Source: Streptomyces humicola (GTDB lineage: Bacteria; Actinomycetota; Actinomycetes; Streptomycetales; Streptomycetaceae). From it: a stretch of DNA of 64,000 bases. Location of the stretch: the NCBI RefSeq assembly GCF_024436035.1, contig NZ_JANFNG010000003.1:124001-188000 (forward strand), read 5' to 3'. Shown here piece by piece: positions 1-8,055 of this stretch. The position numbers were made by a program, and so were the translations under genes. Positions within the stretch are counted from its first letter, which is position 1; each line of letters opens with the position of its first letter. The notes beneath the pieces are model-generated. The model was given only the letters and a program-made list of their open reading frames with translations, ran no database searches and had not been told where the DNA came from.

Positions 1-60
1 CTCTTTCGGTCGGGATGGCACAGCAACTGCCCAGTCGCTCACGGTGAGCCGGGTGGTCAC
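1..60 (-). CDS. possible start of a truncated downstream CDS
   Basis: Reading the minus strand, a GTG at 60-58 overlaps the TGA of the preceding gene by four bases (GTGA), and the frame stays open to the window edge (VTTRLTVSDWAV...). The overlap is the usual sign of translational coupling in this genome. Only 20 codons are visible, so no family can be named, and a second in-frame GTG at 42 is an alternative start. The call rests on the overlap alone. Confidence 0.35.
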   Translation of the reverse strand, partial: MTTRLTVSDWAVAVPSRPKE

Positions 61-1175
61 CCGGCCATTGTCGCGCGTGCTGCCGACTGTGAAGCACTGC
101 ACCCGCAACCACACTCGGGATGCGCCGCGATCCGCGTGTGCCTCAGGCCGAGTCCGGACAAGGAGAACTCCAGGCGCGCCCCCACGCTGGGCGGAGTGCC
201 GCCGTCGAGGAAGGCGAGCGCATGCGTGCCCGCCAGCCCCGCGACCAGTGTCGCCAGGGCCACGTCGCAGGCAGGCACCGCCGGCGGACGGCCGGAGCGC
301 AGCTGGGCGAGGATCCTCGGCCACGCAGGATCGGCGTCGGCGCGGCCCAGCTCAAGACACCCGGCGCACGGCGAGCGGCCCGGCACCACCAGCGGCCCGA
401 CGAATCCGACACCCTCGACAACGCCCGCGTACAGGTGGGGGATCCCGGCCATGACCAGCGGCTCCGCCTCCGCGGGGTCGGGTGCGTACGCCGCCAGACC
501 GTCGCGCGGCGCCAGCACCATCAACCCCAGAGCGGGTTCGGAACCCGCTGGGCGCCCGGAGCGGGACGAGGCAGGCCGCGGGTCGGGCGCGGCGCGCCGG
601 ACCGCGGCGCGCGCCGCCGACTCCCTGCGCTCTCCCACCTGTATCGCAGGGATGCCGCACGGCGCCGCGTCCCACGGCTCTGCTTTTCCGCCGTCCTGCA
701 CATCGACGCGGGCGAGACCGGCGGCCGAGAGCACCGCGGCGAGCGACGCCCCCACCCGCCCGGCGCCGCGCACCCTGACGCGGAGGGCACGCCGAGCCGC
801 CATCCGCGCGGCGGCAGCACCCGGCTCGCGGTGGACCAGCGAAAGCGACGCCAGATCCGGCCGCAGCCGTTCGAGCGCACCCGTCCCGCTCCCCATGACG
901 TCGCTGAGCCCTCCCGTGCTGTCCGCGTCGTCGAGCACGCCGCCGCGTGCGAGCTCGTCCAGGAGCCGCTCGGCGCGATCCGGCGCGAGGCCGAGCGCCG
1001 CGGCCTCCTGGTAGAGCAGGCCGAGGCCGCGTGTCCCGTCGAGCAGACGGAGGAAGCGCGATGCCGGGCCGTCCAGCGACTCCAGCACCACTGCCTGCTC
1101 CGGGCCGACCCCGAACTGCAGGCTCGTGCGCTCCCGCCAGCTGCGCCGCAGTGCGGGCTTGAGCATCGGATGCAT
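57..1175 (-). CDS. ThiF/E1-like cyclodehydratase-type protein (TOMM leader-binding type)
   Basis: About 372 residues. The N-terminal third resembles the leader-binding part of TOMM cyclodehydratase partner proteins, and the middle is a degenerate E1/ThiF-like fold (GAGRVGASLAAVLSAAGLARV). A C-terminal cysteine set, C270-x2-C273 and C355-x-C357-x-C359, looks like the structural zinc site of E1 enzymes. The ATG at 1175 is chosen because AGGGGGA lies seven bases upstream; a longer in-frame start at 1253 would add 26 unlikely residues. The gene is divergent from the metallopeptidase at 1366. No YcaO partner or precursor peptide is visible in the window, so the substrate is unknown. Confidence 0.75.
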   Translation of the reverse strand: MHPMLKPALRRSWRERTSLQFGVGPEQAVVLESLDGPASRFLRLLDGTRGLGLLYQEAAALGLAPDRAERLLDELARGGVLDDADSTGGLSDVMGSGTGALERLRPDLASLSLVHREPGAAAARMAARRALRVRVRGAGRVGASLAAVLSAAGLARVDVQDGGKAEPWDAAPCGIPAIQVGERRESAARAAVRRAAPDPRPASSRSGRPAGSEPALGLMVLAPRDGLAAYAPDPAEAEPLVMAGIPHLYAGVVEGVGFVGPLVVPGRSPCAGCLELGRADADPAWPRILAQLRSGRPPAVPACDVALATLVAGLAGTHALAFLDGGTPPSVGARLEFSLSGLGLRHTRIAAHPECGCGCSASQSAARATMAG

Positions 1176-1365
1176 GACACGTCCCCCTTGTCCCGTTATC
1201 CCGTTTTCTCGTTGTCCTGTGCCGGGTTTCCTCCGGTCGGCTCCAGAATGCACGCTCCTCCCGGGCCCTGCCGGAAGTTATCCACAGGCTGTGGGCATTA
1301 GTCATTTCATAGGCGTCAGCCCGGGACGCGCGACTTATCCGCACCCCAGCCGGTAACGTCGGGGC

Positions 1366-1965
1366 GTGTCCGCCGAGCCCGTATCCCCCGCATCCCGCAG
1401 TCATCCCCTCGGCTCCCGGGCGACCGCAGTGGAGGTACGGCGCAGCGCGCGCCGCCGCAGAACGGTTTCCGCGTACCGCGAGGGAAATCGCACCATCGTG
1501 CTGATCCCCGCCCGGATGTCGGCAGCCGAGGAGCAGCGCTGGGTCGCCGTGATGCTCGACAAGCTCGCCGCCCAGGAGAGCAAACGGATGCTCGGCGACG
1601 ACGAGCTCGCCGAACGCGCGGCATGGCTGTCCGAGCAATATCTCGACGGACGCGCCAGGCCCGACACCGTACGGTGGGTCACCAACCAGAACACCCGCTG
1701 GGGCTCGTGCACCCCTGCCGAGGGCAGCATCAGGCTCTCCCACCGCCTGCAGGGCATGCCCGAGTACGTCGTCGACTACGTGCTGCTGCACGAGCTCGCG
1801 CACCTGCTCGTCCCCGGCCACGGGCCGCGCTTCTGGGCGCTGTTGGAGGCGTATCCACGCACCGAACGGGCGCGCGGCTATCTCGAAGGGGTGGTCGCGG
1901 CGGCCCGTCTGCCCTGTCTGCCGACGGCCCGCGACGGACGCGGCGGGCAGCGCGAGGAGCGTTAG
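1366..1965 (+). CDS. YgjP-type zinc metallopeptidase (M48/DUF45)
   Basis: 199 residues with GTG start. The zinc motif HELAH is at 142-146, followed by H152 in PGHGPRF, the layout of the YgjP/WLM-like metallopeptidases; the upstream RWGSC segment (about 111-115) is also typical. No signal peptide or membrane segment, so a cytoplasmic hydrolase of unknown substrate. It faces the E1-like gene across 190 bases and overlaps the end of the convergent Nudix gene by four bases. Confidence 0.85.
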   Translation: MSAEPVSPASRSHPLGSRATAVEVRRSARRRRTVSAYREGNRTIVLIPARMSAAEEQRWVAVMLDKLAAQESKRMLGDDELAERAAWLSEQYLDGRARPDTVRWVTNQNTRWGSCTPAEGSIRLSHRLQGMPEYVVDYVLLHELAHLLVPGHGPRFWALLEAYPRTERARGYLEGVVAAARLPCLPTARDGRGGQREER

Positions 1966-2504
1966 ACCAGCGCGCGGGTGCGGTCGAGGAGCCGTACCAC
2001 CGACTCGTCGGCCACCGACGCGACCTCTGCGTACGCGTACCAGCGCAGGTCGAGCGACTCATCGCTGATCGCCGCCACGGCGCCGGGAGGTGCGATGGCC
2101 GCGTACTGCACATCCAAGTGCCAGGCGCACGGCGTGCGATGACGGTCCAGCCTCACCGGGCCGCCGTCGAGCAGCGTGAGGCCGGGGACCCCGGACTCCT
2201 CCGTCGCCTCGCGCAGCGCCGCGTCCGCCAAGGTGGCGTCGTCCGGCTCGCAATGGCCGCCCATCTGCAGCCACTTGCGCAGCTTGCGGTGGAGCGTGAG
2301 CAGTACGCGCCCGCGGTCCGCGTCGACGACGAGCGCGCTCGCCGTGATGTGCCCGTCGCGGCAGGACTTCCACATCCCGTCAGGGTGTGCGGCGAGGTGG
2401 CCGAGATACTCCAGCCGCAGCTGCTCCTGACCTGGAGCGTCGTGCGGCGCTTTCCAGTGGGTCAGGACGCGCGCCGAGTCCGCGTACAGGCTGTGCGGGC
2501 TCAC
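1962..2504 (-). CDS. Nudix hydrolase
   Basis: 180 residues. The Nudix box is seen around residues 89-111 (GGHCEPDD...REATEESGV), with the REATEE core carrying the catalytic glutamates. The GTG at 2504 overlaps the stop of the upstream metalloprotease-like gene (GTGA), so the pair is translationally coupled. The family cleaves nucleoside diphosphates linked to other groups; the substrate cannot be told here. Confidence 0.85.
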   Translation of the reverse strand: MSPHSLYADSARVLTHWKAPHDAPGQEQLRLEYLGHLAAHPDGMWKSCRDGHITASALVVDADRGRVLLTLHRKLRKWLQMGGHCEPDDATLADAALREATEESGVPGLTLLDGGPVRLDRHRTPCAWHLDVQYAAIAPPGAVAAISDESLDLRWYAYAEVASVADESVVRLLDRTRALV

Positions 2505-3964
2505 TTCTCGCCGTCGCCCTCGTTCCGTTCGCCGCCGTCCTTGCCGTCGTCCTTGCGTGCGGCCTCGCCCAGCAACTTGTCGAGCGCGTCGAAATCGATG
2601 CCTTCGTCCTCCGGCGTCGGCTCGCGGTGTACGAAACCGTCCGGATCGTCGAGATCGTGCGCCGTCGGCAGCATGTCCGGGTGCGCCCACAACCCGTCCC
2701 GCCCGTCGACGCCGCGGGCATCGGTGAGCGAGGCCCACAGTCGCGAGGCGTCCCGCAGCCGGCGAGGCCGCAGCTCGAGACCGATCAGCGTGGCGAAGGT
2801 CTGCTCGGCAGGACCGCCGGTCGCCCGGCGCCGCCGCAGCGTCTCGCGCAGTGCGCTCGCCGACGGCAGATGCGGTGCCGCCGCCGCGTGCACCACCGCG
2901 TCCACCCAGCCCTCGACCAGTGCGAGTGCCGTCTCCAGACGAGCCAGCGCCGCCTTCTGCTCGGGGGTGTCCTCCGGCTGGAACATCCCCTGCTGGAGCG
3001 CTTCCTGCAGCGCCTCCGGGTTCGACGGGTCGAGCTGCCCGACCGCGTCCTCCAGCTTCGCCGTGTCCACCTTGATCCCGCGCGCATATCCCTCGACCGC
3101 ACCGAACAGGTGCGCCCGCAGCCACGGCACATGCGCGAACAGCCGCTGGTGCGCCGCCTCACGCAGCGCAAGGTACAGCCGCACGTCCCCCCCGGGTACG
3201 CCGAGTCCCGCCCCGAACGCCGCAATGTTCGCCGGGAGTAGCGCGGCCTTGCCCGCCGGGCCGAGCGGCAGGCCGATGTCGGTCGAGCCGACCACCTCGC
3301 CCGCGAGCACCCCGAGCGCCTGCCCGATCTGCGTACCGAACATCGCGCCGCCCATGGAGCGCATCATGCCGAGCAGCGGGCCGGCCATGGCCTGCATCTC
3401 CTCGGGGAGCACTCCACTCATGGCGGTGCCGACCCGCTCGGCCACCGGGTCCACCAGCTCCTGCCAGGCCGGCAGCGTCGCCTCGACCCACTCCGCACGG
3501 CTCCAGGCGACCGCGGACCCTGCGCCCGAGGGCAGCGACGTCGCGTCGTCCAGCCACAGATCGGCGAGTCGCACCGCCTCCTCGACCGCCGCGCGCTCGC
3601 TCGCCCCGACGCTCGCGTCCTTGGAGCCGTCCGGCGCGCCCTGGGCGACGGTCTGGCGGGCGATGTCCTTTGCCATGTCCCAGTTCACCGGGCCGCCCTC
3701 GTAGGAGAGCATCTGGCCCAGCTGCTGGAAGGCCGCGCCGAGATCGTTCGGGTTCAGCGAACCGAACATCGCGGCGAGCGGGTTGTCGCCGCCCTGGCCC
3801 GACCCGCCGCCGAAGCCCCCTGCGCCGAAACCGAAGGGGTTGCCGGGCACGCCAGAACCCCCCGCACCACTGGATCCACCGCCGGGCAGACCCTTCTTCT
3901 TGCCCTCGTCCCCGTCCTCGGGCTCCTCAGGAGGGACGCCGAATCCAAATGGGGTGTCACTCAC
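2501..3964 (-). CDS. zinc-dependent metalloprotease-like protein (DUF2342/F420-associated hydrolase type)
   Basis: 487 residues with GTG start and GAGGAAG just upstream. The first 80 residues are glycine/charge-rich and probably disordered; the rest matches the DUF2342 hydrolase fold (GTQIGQALGVLAGEVVGSTDIG). The helix where zinc-binding family members carry a histidine motif reads VEGWVDAVVHAAA here, so the canonical HExxH arrangement is not seen. Function is unknown; in Streptomyces this gene normally sits between the Nudix and SDR genes, as it does here. Confidence 0.75.
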   Translation of the reverse strand: MSDTPFGFGVPPEEPEDGDEGKKKGLPGGGSSGAGGSGVPGNPFGFGAGGFGGGSGQGGDNPLAAMFGSLNPNDLGAAFQQLGQMLSYEGGPVNWDMAKDIARQTVAQGAPDGSKDASVGASERAAVEEAVRLADLWLDDATSLPSGAGSAVAWSRAEWVEATLPAWQELVDPVAERVGTAMSGVLPEEMQAMAGPLLGMMRSMGGAMFGTQIGQALGVLAGEVVGSTDIGLPLGPAGKAALLPANIAAFGAGLGVPGGDVRLYLALREAAHQRLFAHVPWLRAHLFGAVEGYARGIKVDTAKLEDAVGQLDPSNPEALQEALQQGMFQPEDTPEQKAALARLETALALVEGWVDAVVHAAAAPHLPSASALRETLRRRRATGGPAEQTFATLIGLELRPRRLRDASRLWASLTDARGVDGRDGLWAHPDMLPTAHDLDDPDGFVHREPTPEDEGIDFDALDKLLGEAARKDDGKDGGERNEGDGEK

Positions 3965-4174
3965 GGGCTTCCTCGGCTCTATGTGTCAGTGGATTCTGTC
4001 TGTGCGTACGGAGTTGCGCTCCGACCGTTGCGTGCGTCAGCTGCGTTCGTCACCACTCGATACGGCTCGTTACGCGCAGGGGCCTGTACCACCAGCCTAG
4101 ACACGTCTCGGGCAGGATGGGACCTGCGCATCCTGTACATACCTCGTACCAGCAACAACAGTGGGAGACACCCG

Positions 4175-5287
4175 GTGAGTTCCCCATCGCCGCACGTTCG
4201 CTCTGGGCGGAGCGCCGCAGCCTCGCGGCGGCCGGTCGTCGCGGTCACGGGTGCCGCGTCCGGCGTCGGGCTGCTGCTGACACGGCGCCTCGCCGAATCC
4301 GACGAGGTCAAGAAGGTCGTCGCGATCGACGAGCGGCGCGGTGACGTCCCGGGTGTGCAGTGGCGTGTCCTGGACGTGCGGGATCCGGCGATCGCGGACC
4401 GGCTGCGCGCCGAGGGCCACCCCGTCGACGTCGTCGTGCATCTCGCCCTCGACCTGGACCTCGAATCCGACCCCAAGGCACGCACCGCCTTCAACGTGCG
4501 GGGTACGCAGACCGTGCTCACTGCGGCCGCCGCTGCCGGGGTGCACCGCGTGGTGCTCGTCACCTCGGCGATGGTCTACGGGGCGCTCGAAGACAACGAT
4601 GTACCGCTCGCCGAGGACGCCCCGCTGCGCGCCACCGCGGAGGCCACCTGCGTCGGCGACCTGCTGGAGATCGAACGCCTGGGCCGCCGCGCGCCGCGCG
4701 CCCACCCCGGCCTCAACGTCAGCGTCGTGCGGCCCGCGGTGCTCGTCGGCGGCACCGACACCGCGCTCACCCGCTACTTCGAGTCGCCGCGCCTGCTCGT
4801 GGTGGCCGGCAGCCGCCCGTGCTGGCAGTTCTGTCACGTCGAGGATCTCGTCTCGGCGCTGGAGTACGCGGCGCTCGGCAAGGCTGAGGGCGAGATGGCG
4901 GTCGGCTGCGACGGCTGGCTGGAGCAGGAGGAGGTCGAGGAGCTCTCCGGGATCCGGCGCATGGAGCTGCCGCAGTCGGTGGCGCTCGGCGCGGCCGCCC
5001 GGCTGCACCGGCTGGGCCTGACCCCGTCCCCGGCCGGTGACCTCGCGTACACGATGCACCCCTGGGTGGTGAGCGGAAGCCGGCTTCACGAAGCGGGCTG
5101 GCGGCCGAAGTGGACGAACGAGGAGGTGCTCGCGGAGCTGCTGGAGGAGGTCGAGGGCCGGCATACCGTCGGAGGCCGCCGCCTCGGCCGCAAGGACGCG
5201 GCAACCCTCGGCGCGGCCGGTGCCACCGTGGCGCTGGTGGGCACGGCGGCCCTGGTCAGGCGGGCGCGCAAGCGGCGCGGCGGCTGA
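4175..5287 (+). CDS. SDR-family NAD-dependent epimerase/dehydratase-like protein
   Basis: 370 residues from the GTG at 4175, which has GGGAGA seven bases upstream. An N-terminal Rossmann motif (VTGAASGVGLLL, about residues 19-30) and the HLALDLD and VTSAMVYGA segments mark an extended SDR/NAD-epimerase fold. The last 30 residues form a hydrophobic segment followed by RRARKRR, so the protein is probably tail-anchored to the membrane. Substrate unknown. Confidence 0.82.
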   Translation: MSSPSPHVRSGRSAAASRRPVVAVTGAASGVGLLLTRRLAESDEVKKVVAIDERRGDVPGVQWRVLDVRDPAIADRLRAEGHPVDVVVHLALDLDLESDPKARTAFNVRGTQTVLTAAAAAGVHRVVLVTSAMVYGALEDNDVPLAEDAPLRATAEATCVGDLLEIERLGRRAPRAHPGLNVSVVRPAVLVGGTDTALTRYFESPRLLVVAGSRPCWQFCHVEDLVSALEYAALGKAEGEMAVGCDGWLEQEEVEELSGIRRMELPQSVALGAAARLHRLGLTPSPAGDLAYTMHPWVVSGSRLHEAGWRPKWTNEEVLAELLEEVEGRHTVGGRRLGRKDAATLGAAGATVALVGTAALVRRARKRRGG

Positions 5288-5355
5288 GCGGGGCGAGGCG
5301 CCCTGTCGTGTGCGGGACGGAAGCCCCTTTCCGTAGGGAGGGGCGGTGGGGCACC

Positions 5356-5811
5356 ATGGCGTCCATGGCACGCATGTACGACGGTCAGGACCCCATCCGG
5401 CTCCTCGCCATTCGCGACACTCCACTCTCTGTGGACGAGGTGTTCGGCGCGGTCGGTGACGACGCGGCCGGTGGCACGGCGCTCTTCGTGGGCACCGTAC
5501 GCGACCACGACCGCGATGGGGACTCCGAGGTGACGGGTCTGTCCTACTCCGCGCACCCCACCGCCGATGCGGAGCTGCGCCGGGTGGCGGAGAAGGTCGC
5601 CGCGGATTTCCCCGTACGGGCGATGGCTGCCGTGCACCGCGTGGGTGACCTCGACGTGGGCGATCTGGCGGTCGTCGTGGCCGTCTCGTGCCCGCACCGG
5701 GGTGAGGCGTTCGCCGCCTGCCGCCGCCTGATCGACGACCTCAAGCGAGAGGTGCCGATCTGGAAGCACCAGACCTTCGCCGACGGCACCGAGGAATGGG
5801 TGGGCGCGTAG
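5356..5811 (+). CDS. moaE: molybdopterin synthase catalytic subunit MoaE
   Basis: 151 residues. The family signature REVPIWKHQ, carrying the catalytic lysine, is near the C-terminus, and GTVRDHD lies near residue 40. MoaE inserts sulfur from thiocarboxylated MoaD into cyclic pyranopterin monophosphate to make molybdopterin. GGTGGGG precedes the ATG at 5356; in-frame ATGs at 5365 and 5374 are alternatives. No other moa gene is nearby, as is usual at this locus. Confidence 0.9.
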   Translation: MASMARMYDGQDPIRLLAIRDTPLSVDEVFGAVGDDAAGGTALFVGTVRDHDRDGDSEVTGLSYSAHPTADAELRRVAEKVAADFPVRAMAAVHRVGDLDVGDLAVVVAVSCPHRGEAFAACRRLIDDLKREVPIWKHQTFADGTEEWVGA

Positions 5812-5964
5812 CGGCCCACTGGCGCCTCACCTTGATGACTCTTTTCCGGTGTTTTCCCTGCGCACGGGTTGCGTAACTCGCGACCCGGCCTGAGCGTTGG
5901 AATGTCGAGCGGTTAATCTGCTCATAGGTCCTTCATCGGTGAGTGCGTTGGTCGGGAGGCCGGT

Positions 5965-6144
5965 ATGGCGGCGCTCGTTTGGTTGCTGATTCCGGTCATC
6001 GGTGCGATTGCCGCCAGCCTGTGGGCCGGCTGGGCGAGCCGTACCCGTCGGGCACAGGACGACACCGATTCGCTCGCGGGCTACGAGCGGTTCCGCGAGG
6101 CCATGACGAGGACGCACACGCACTCCGGCTCCGACGTGGTGTAA
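5965..6144 (+). CDS. small single-pass membrane protein (59 aa)
   Basis: ATG preceded by GGGAGG, ending at TAA 6142-6144. The product starts with one hydrophobic helix (LVWLLIPVIGAIAASLWAGW), then RTRR and a polar tail of about 30 residues, so N-out/C-in by the positive-inside rule. It lies between moaE and the PDZ protease on the same strand. Codon use matches its neighbours. No function is known to me. Confidence 0.75.
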   Translation: MAALVWLLIPVIGAIAASLWAGWASRTRRAQDDTDSLAGYERFREAMTRTHTHSGSDVV

Positions 6145-6229
6145 CGATCCTCCGACGCACGATCCTCCGCCCGGCCCCGATGCGCGGCCCGACGGCGCAT
6201 CGTGCGGGCTCGTCCCGTACTGTCGTGCC

Positions 6230-7303
6230 ATGCCACGCCGTACCGCGACCATGCTCACCTCTACGCTGCTGCTCATAGCGCTGCTGTGCATCGGGGTGCT
6301 GATGCCTGTGCCGTACGCCGAAATGTCGCCGGGGCCCACCGTCAATACGCTCAGCGAGAACGTCGGCCAGCCGGTGCTCCAGATCTCCGGGCACAAGACG
6401 TATCCGACGACCGGCAATCTCAACATGACGACGGTCCGGGTGACGGGTTCCGACTATTCGATGAACCTGCTCGAAGCGATCAGCGGGTGGCTGTCCAACG
6501 ACGACGAAGTCGTCCCGAAGGAGACCCTCTACCCCACCGGCCAGACCGCACAGCAGGTCGACCAACAGAATGCCGAGGAATTCACCCAGTCCCAGGACAG
6601 CGCCAAGGCGGCGGCGCTGAAGGAGCTCGGGTACCACGTGGGCTCGGATGTCGTGGTCGGGAGCGTGGTCAAGGGTGCCCCGGCGGAGGGCAGGCTCCAC
6701 GCGGGAGACGTGATCAAGGCCGTGGACGGCACGGCGGTCGTCCAGCCCACGGACGTGGCCAAGCTCGTCACCAAGCACAAGCCCGGCCAGGACGTGGTTT
6801 TCACCGTCGTCCCGGCGAACGACGCCACCAACCCCGGTGCGCCCGCCCGCCAGGTCACCATCAGGACCGAGAAGGCACAGGACGGCACGGGCCGGGCCAT
6901 CGTCGGCATCCAGGCCGAGAGCAGCCACCAGTTCCCGTTCACCGTCAATGTCCAGCTCGCCGACGTCGGCGGGCCGAGCGCGGGCCTGATGTTCTCGCTG
7001 GGCATCATCGACAAGCTGACGCCGACCGACCTGACGGGCGGAAAGTTCATCGCGGGGACCGGGACGATAGACGACAACGGCAATGTCGGCCCGATCGGCG
7101 GCATCGCGTTGAAGATCATCGCCGCACGGGACGCCGGCGCCCAGTACTTCCTCACGCCGCAGGACAACTGCGGCGCGGCGTCGAAGAACACCCCGTCCGG
7201 GCTGCGGCTGGTGAAGGTCTCCACCCTCAAGGGGGCGCTCGACGCCCTCGCCGACATCCGTCAGGGGAAGACGGCCGACCTGCCGAGTTGCACGGCAGGC
7301 TGA
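6230..7303 (+). CDS. YlbL-family PDZ/Lon-like membrane-anchored protease
   Basis: 357 residues. One N-terminal membrane helix (about 9-26), a PDZ domain (about 135-200), and a C-terminal Lon-type S16 domain. The catalytic serine is S250 in GGPSAGLMFSL and the lysine is K295 in GGIALKI, the Ser-Lys dyad of Lon. The active domain therefore faces outside the membrane. Substrate unknown in actinomycetes. The start is the ATG at 6230; upstream Shine-Dalgarno pairing is weak. Confidence 0.88.
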   Translation: MPRRTATMLTSTLLLIALLCIGVLMPVPYAEMSPGPTVNTLSENVGQPVLQISGHKTYPTTGNLNMTTVRVTGSDYSMNLLEAISGWLSNDDEVVPKETLYPTGQTAQQVDQQNAEEFTQSQDSAKAAALKELGYHVGSDVVVGSVVKGAPAEGRLHAGDVIKAVDGTAVVQPTDVAKLVTKHKPGQDVVFTVVPANDATNPGAPARQVTIRTEKAQDGTGRAIVGIQAESSHQFPFTVNVQLADVGGPSAGLMFSLGIIDKLTPTDLTGGKFIAGTGTIDDNGNVGPIGGIALKIIAARDAGAQYFLTPQDNCGAASKNTPSGLRLVKVSTLKGALDALADIRQGKTADLPSCTAG

Positions 7304-7339
7304 CCGTACGGGCGCGCGGGCGTAGGCGGCTGCCGGGCC

Positions 7340-7924
7340 CTACTCCTCGAAGGTCGCGGAGAGCGCCTCGGCGAGCCCTGGCACCAGCGAGGATCCCGTC
7401 AGTACCTCGGTCGGTGAGTCCTTCCCACGCAGCCTGATCGCGGACTCCCGGCTGCCGTCGCGCAGGACGCCCACGGTCATCCGTACCTCCTGCCGGTCCG
7501 GGTGCTCGGCGACCCACTTGGCCAGCGAGGCCTCGTCGGCCTCGTCGAGCGCGGCAGGCATCGACTCCTCGGCCGACGGCGGCAGCATCAGCCGCTCGAC
7601 GGTGAGCGCGCAGCCCACCACGACGTCGGGCCAGGCGATGGTGGCGAGGAATTCGTCGAGCGGGGCGTCCGCCGGGATCTCGTCCTGCTCGACGGGGGTC
7701 AGCGAGCCGGCCGTCCCACCGCCGTCTCCGTCCCCGTCCTCGCCGATGCCGAGCTGTCGGCTCAGCTCCGGCTCCTCGGCGCGCAGCCGCGCCGTGTCGA
7801 CCAGGGCGAAGAGCCGTGCGGGCTGGTCCCAGCCGAGGGTGGAGGCGTAGTCGTCGATCTCGAGTACGGCGCGGGTGAGCGGGTTGGCGGCGAGGGGGGT
7901 GCCCTCGCTGGAAATGTTGGACAT
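7340..7924 (-). CDS. PPA1309-family protein
   Basis: 194 residues, soluble and acidic. The start MSNISSEG is picked because AGGA lies eight bases upstream; an ATG three codons earlier overlaps that site. The segments NPLTRAVLEIDDYAS and WPDVVVGCALTVERLMLP are characteristic of this actinobacterial family of unknown function. It is convergent with the Lon-like protease gene and divergent from the UPF0182 gene. Confidence 0.82.
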   Translation of the reverse strand: MSNISSEGTPLAANPLTRAVLEIDDYASTLGWDQPARLFALVDTARLRAEEPELSRQLGIGEDGDGDGGGTAGSLTPVEQDEIPADAPLDEFLATIAWPDVVVGCALTVERLMLPPSAEESMPAALDEADEASLAKWVAEHPDRQEVRMTVGVLRDGSRESAIRLRGKDSPTEVLTGSSLVPGLAEALSATFEE

Positions 7925-8055
7925 GGGCAACATCCTGCACGTTCCGAGCCCCCGGGCGGGAACCGTGCCATCCCTGAGTAAGTTGCATGGATGGGTGTCC
8001 GGGCCGGACACCCTTCGGGTACCAGGTGGCAGAGCGCGGATTTCGAGGGGCGATC

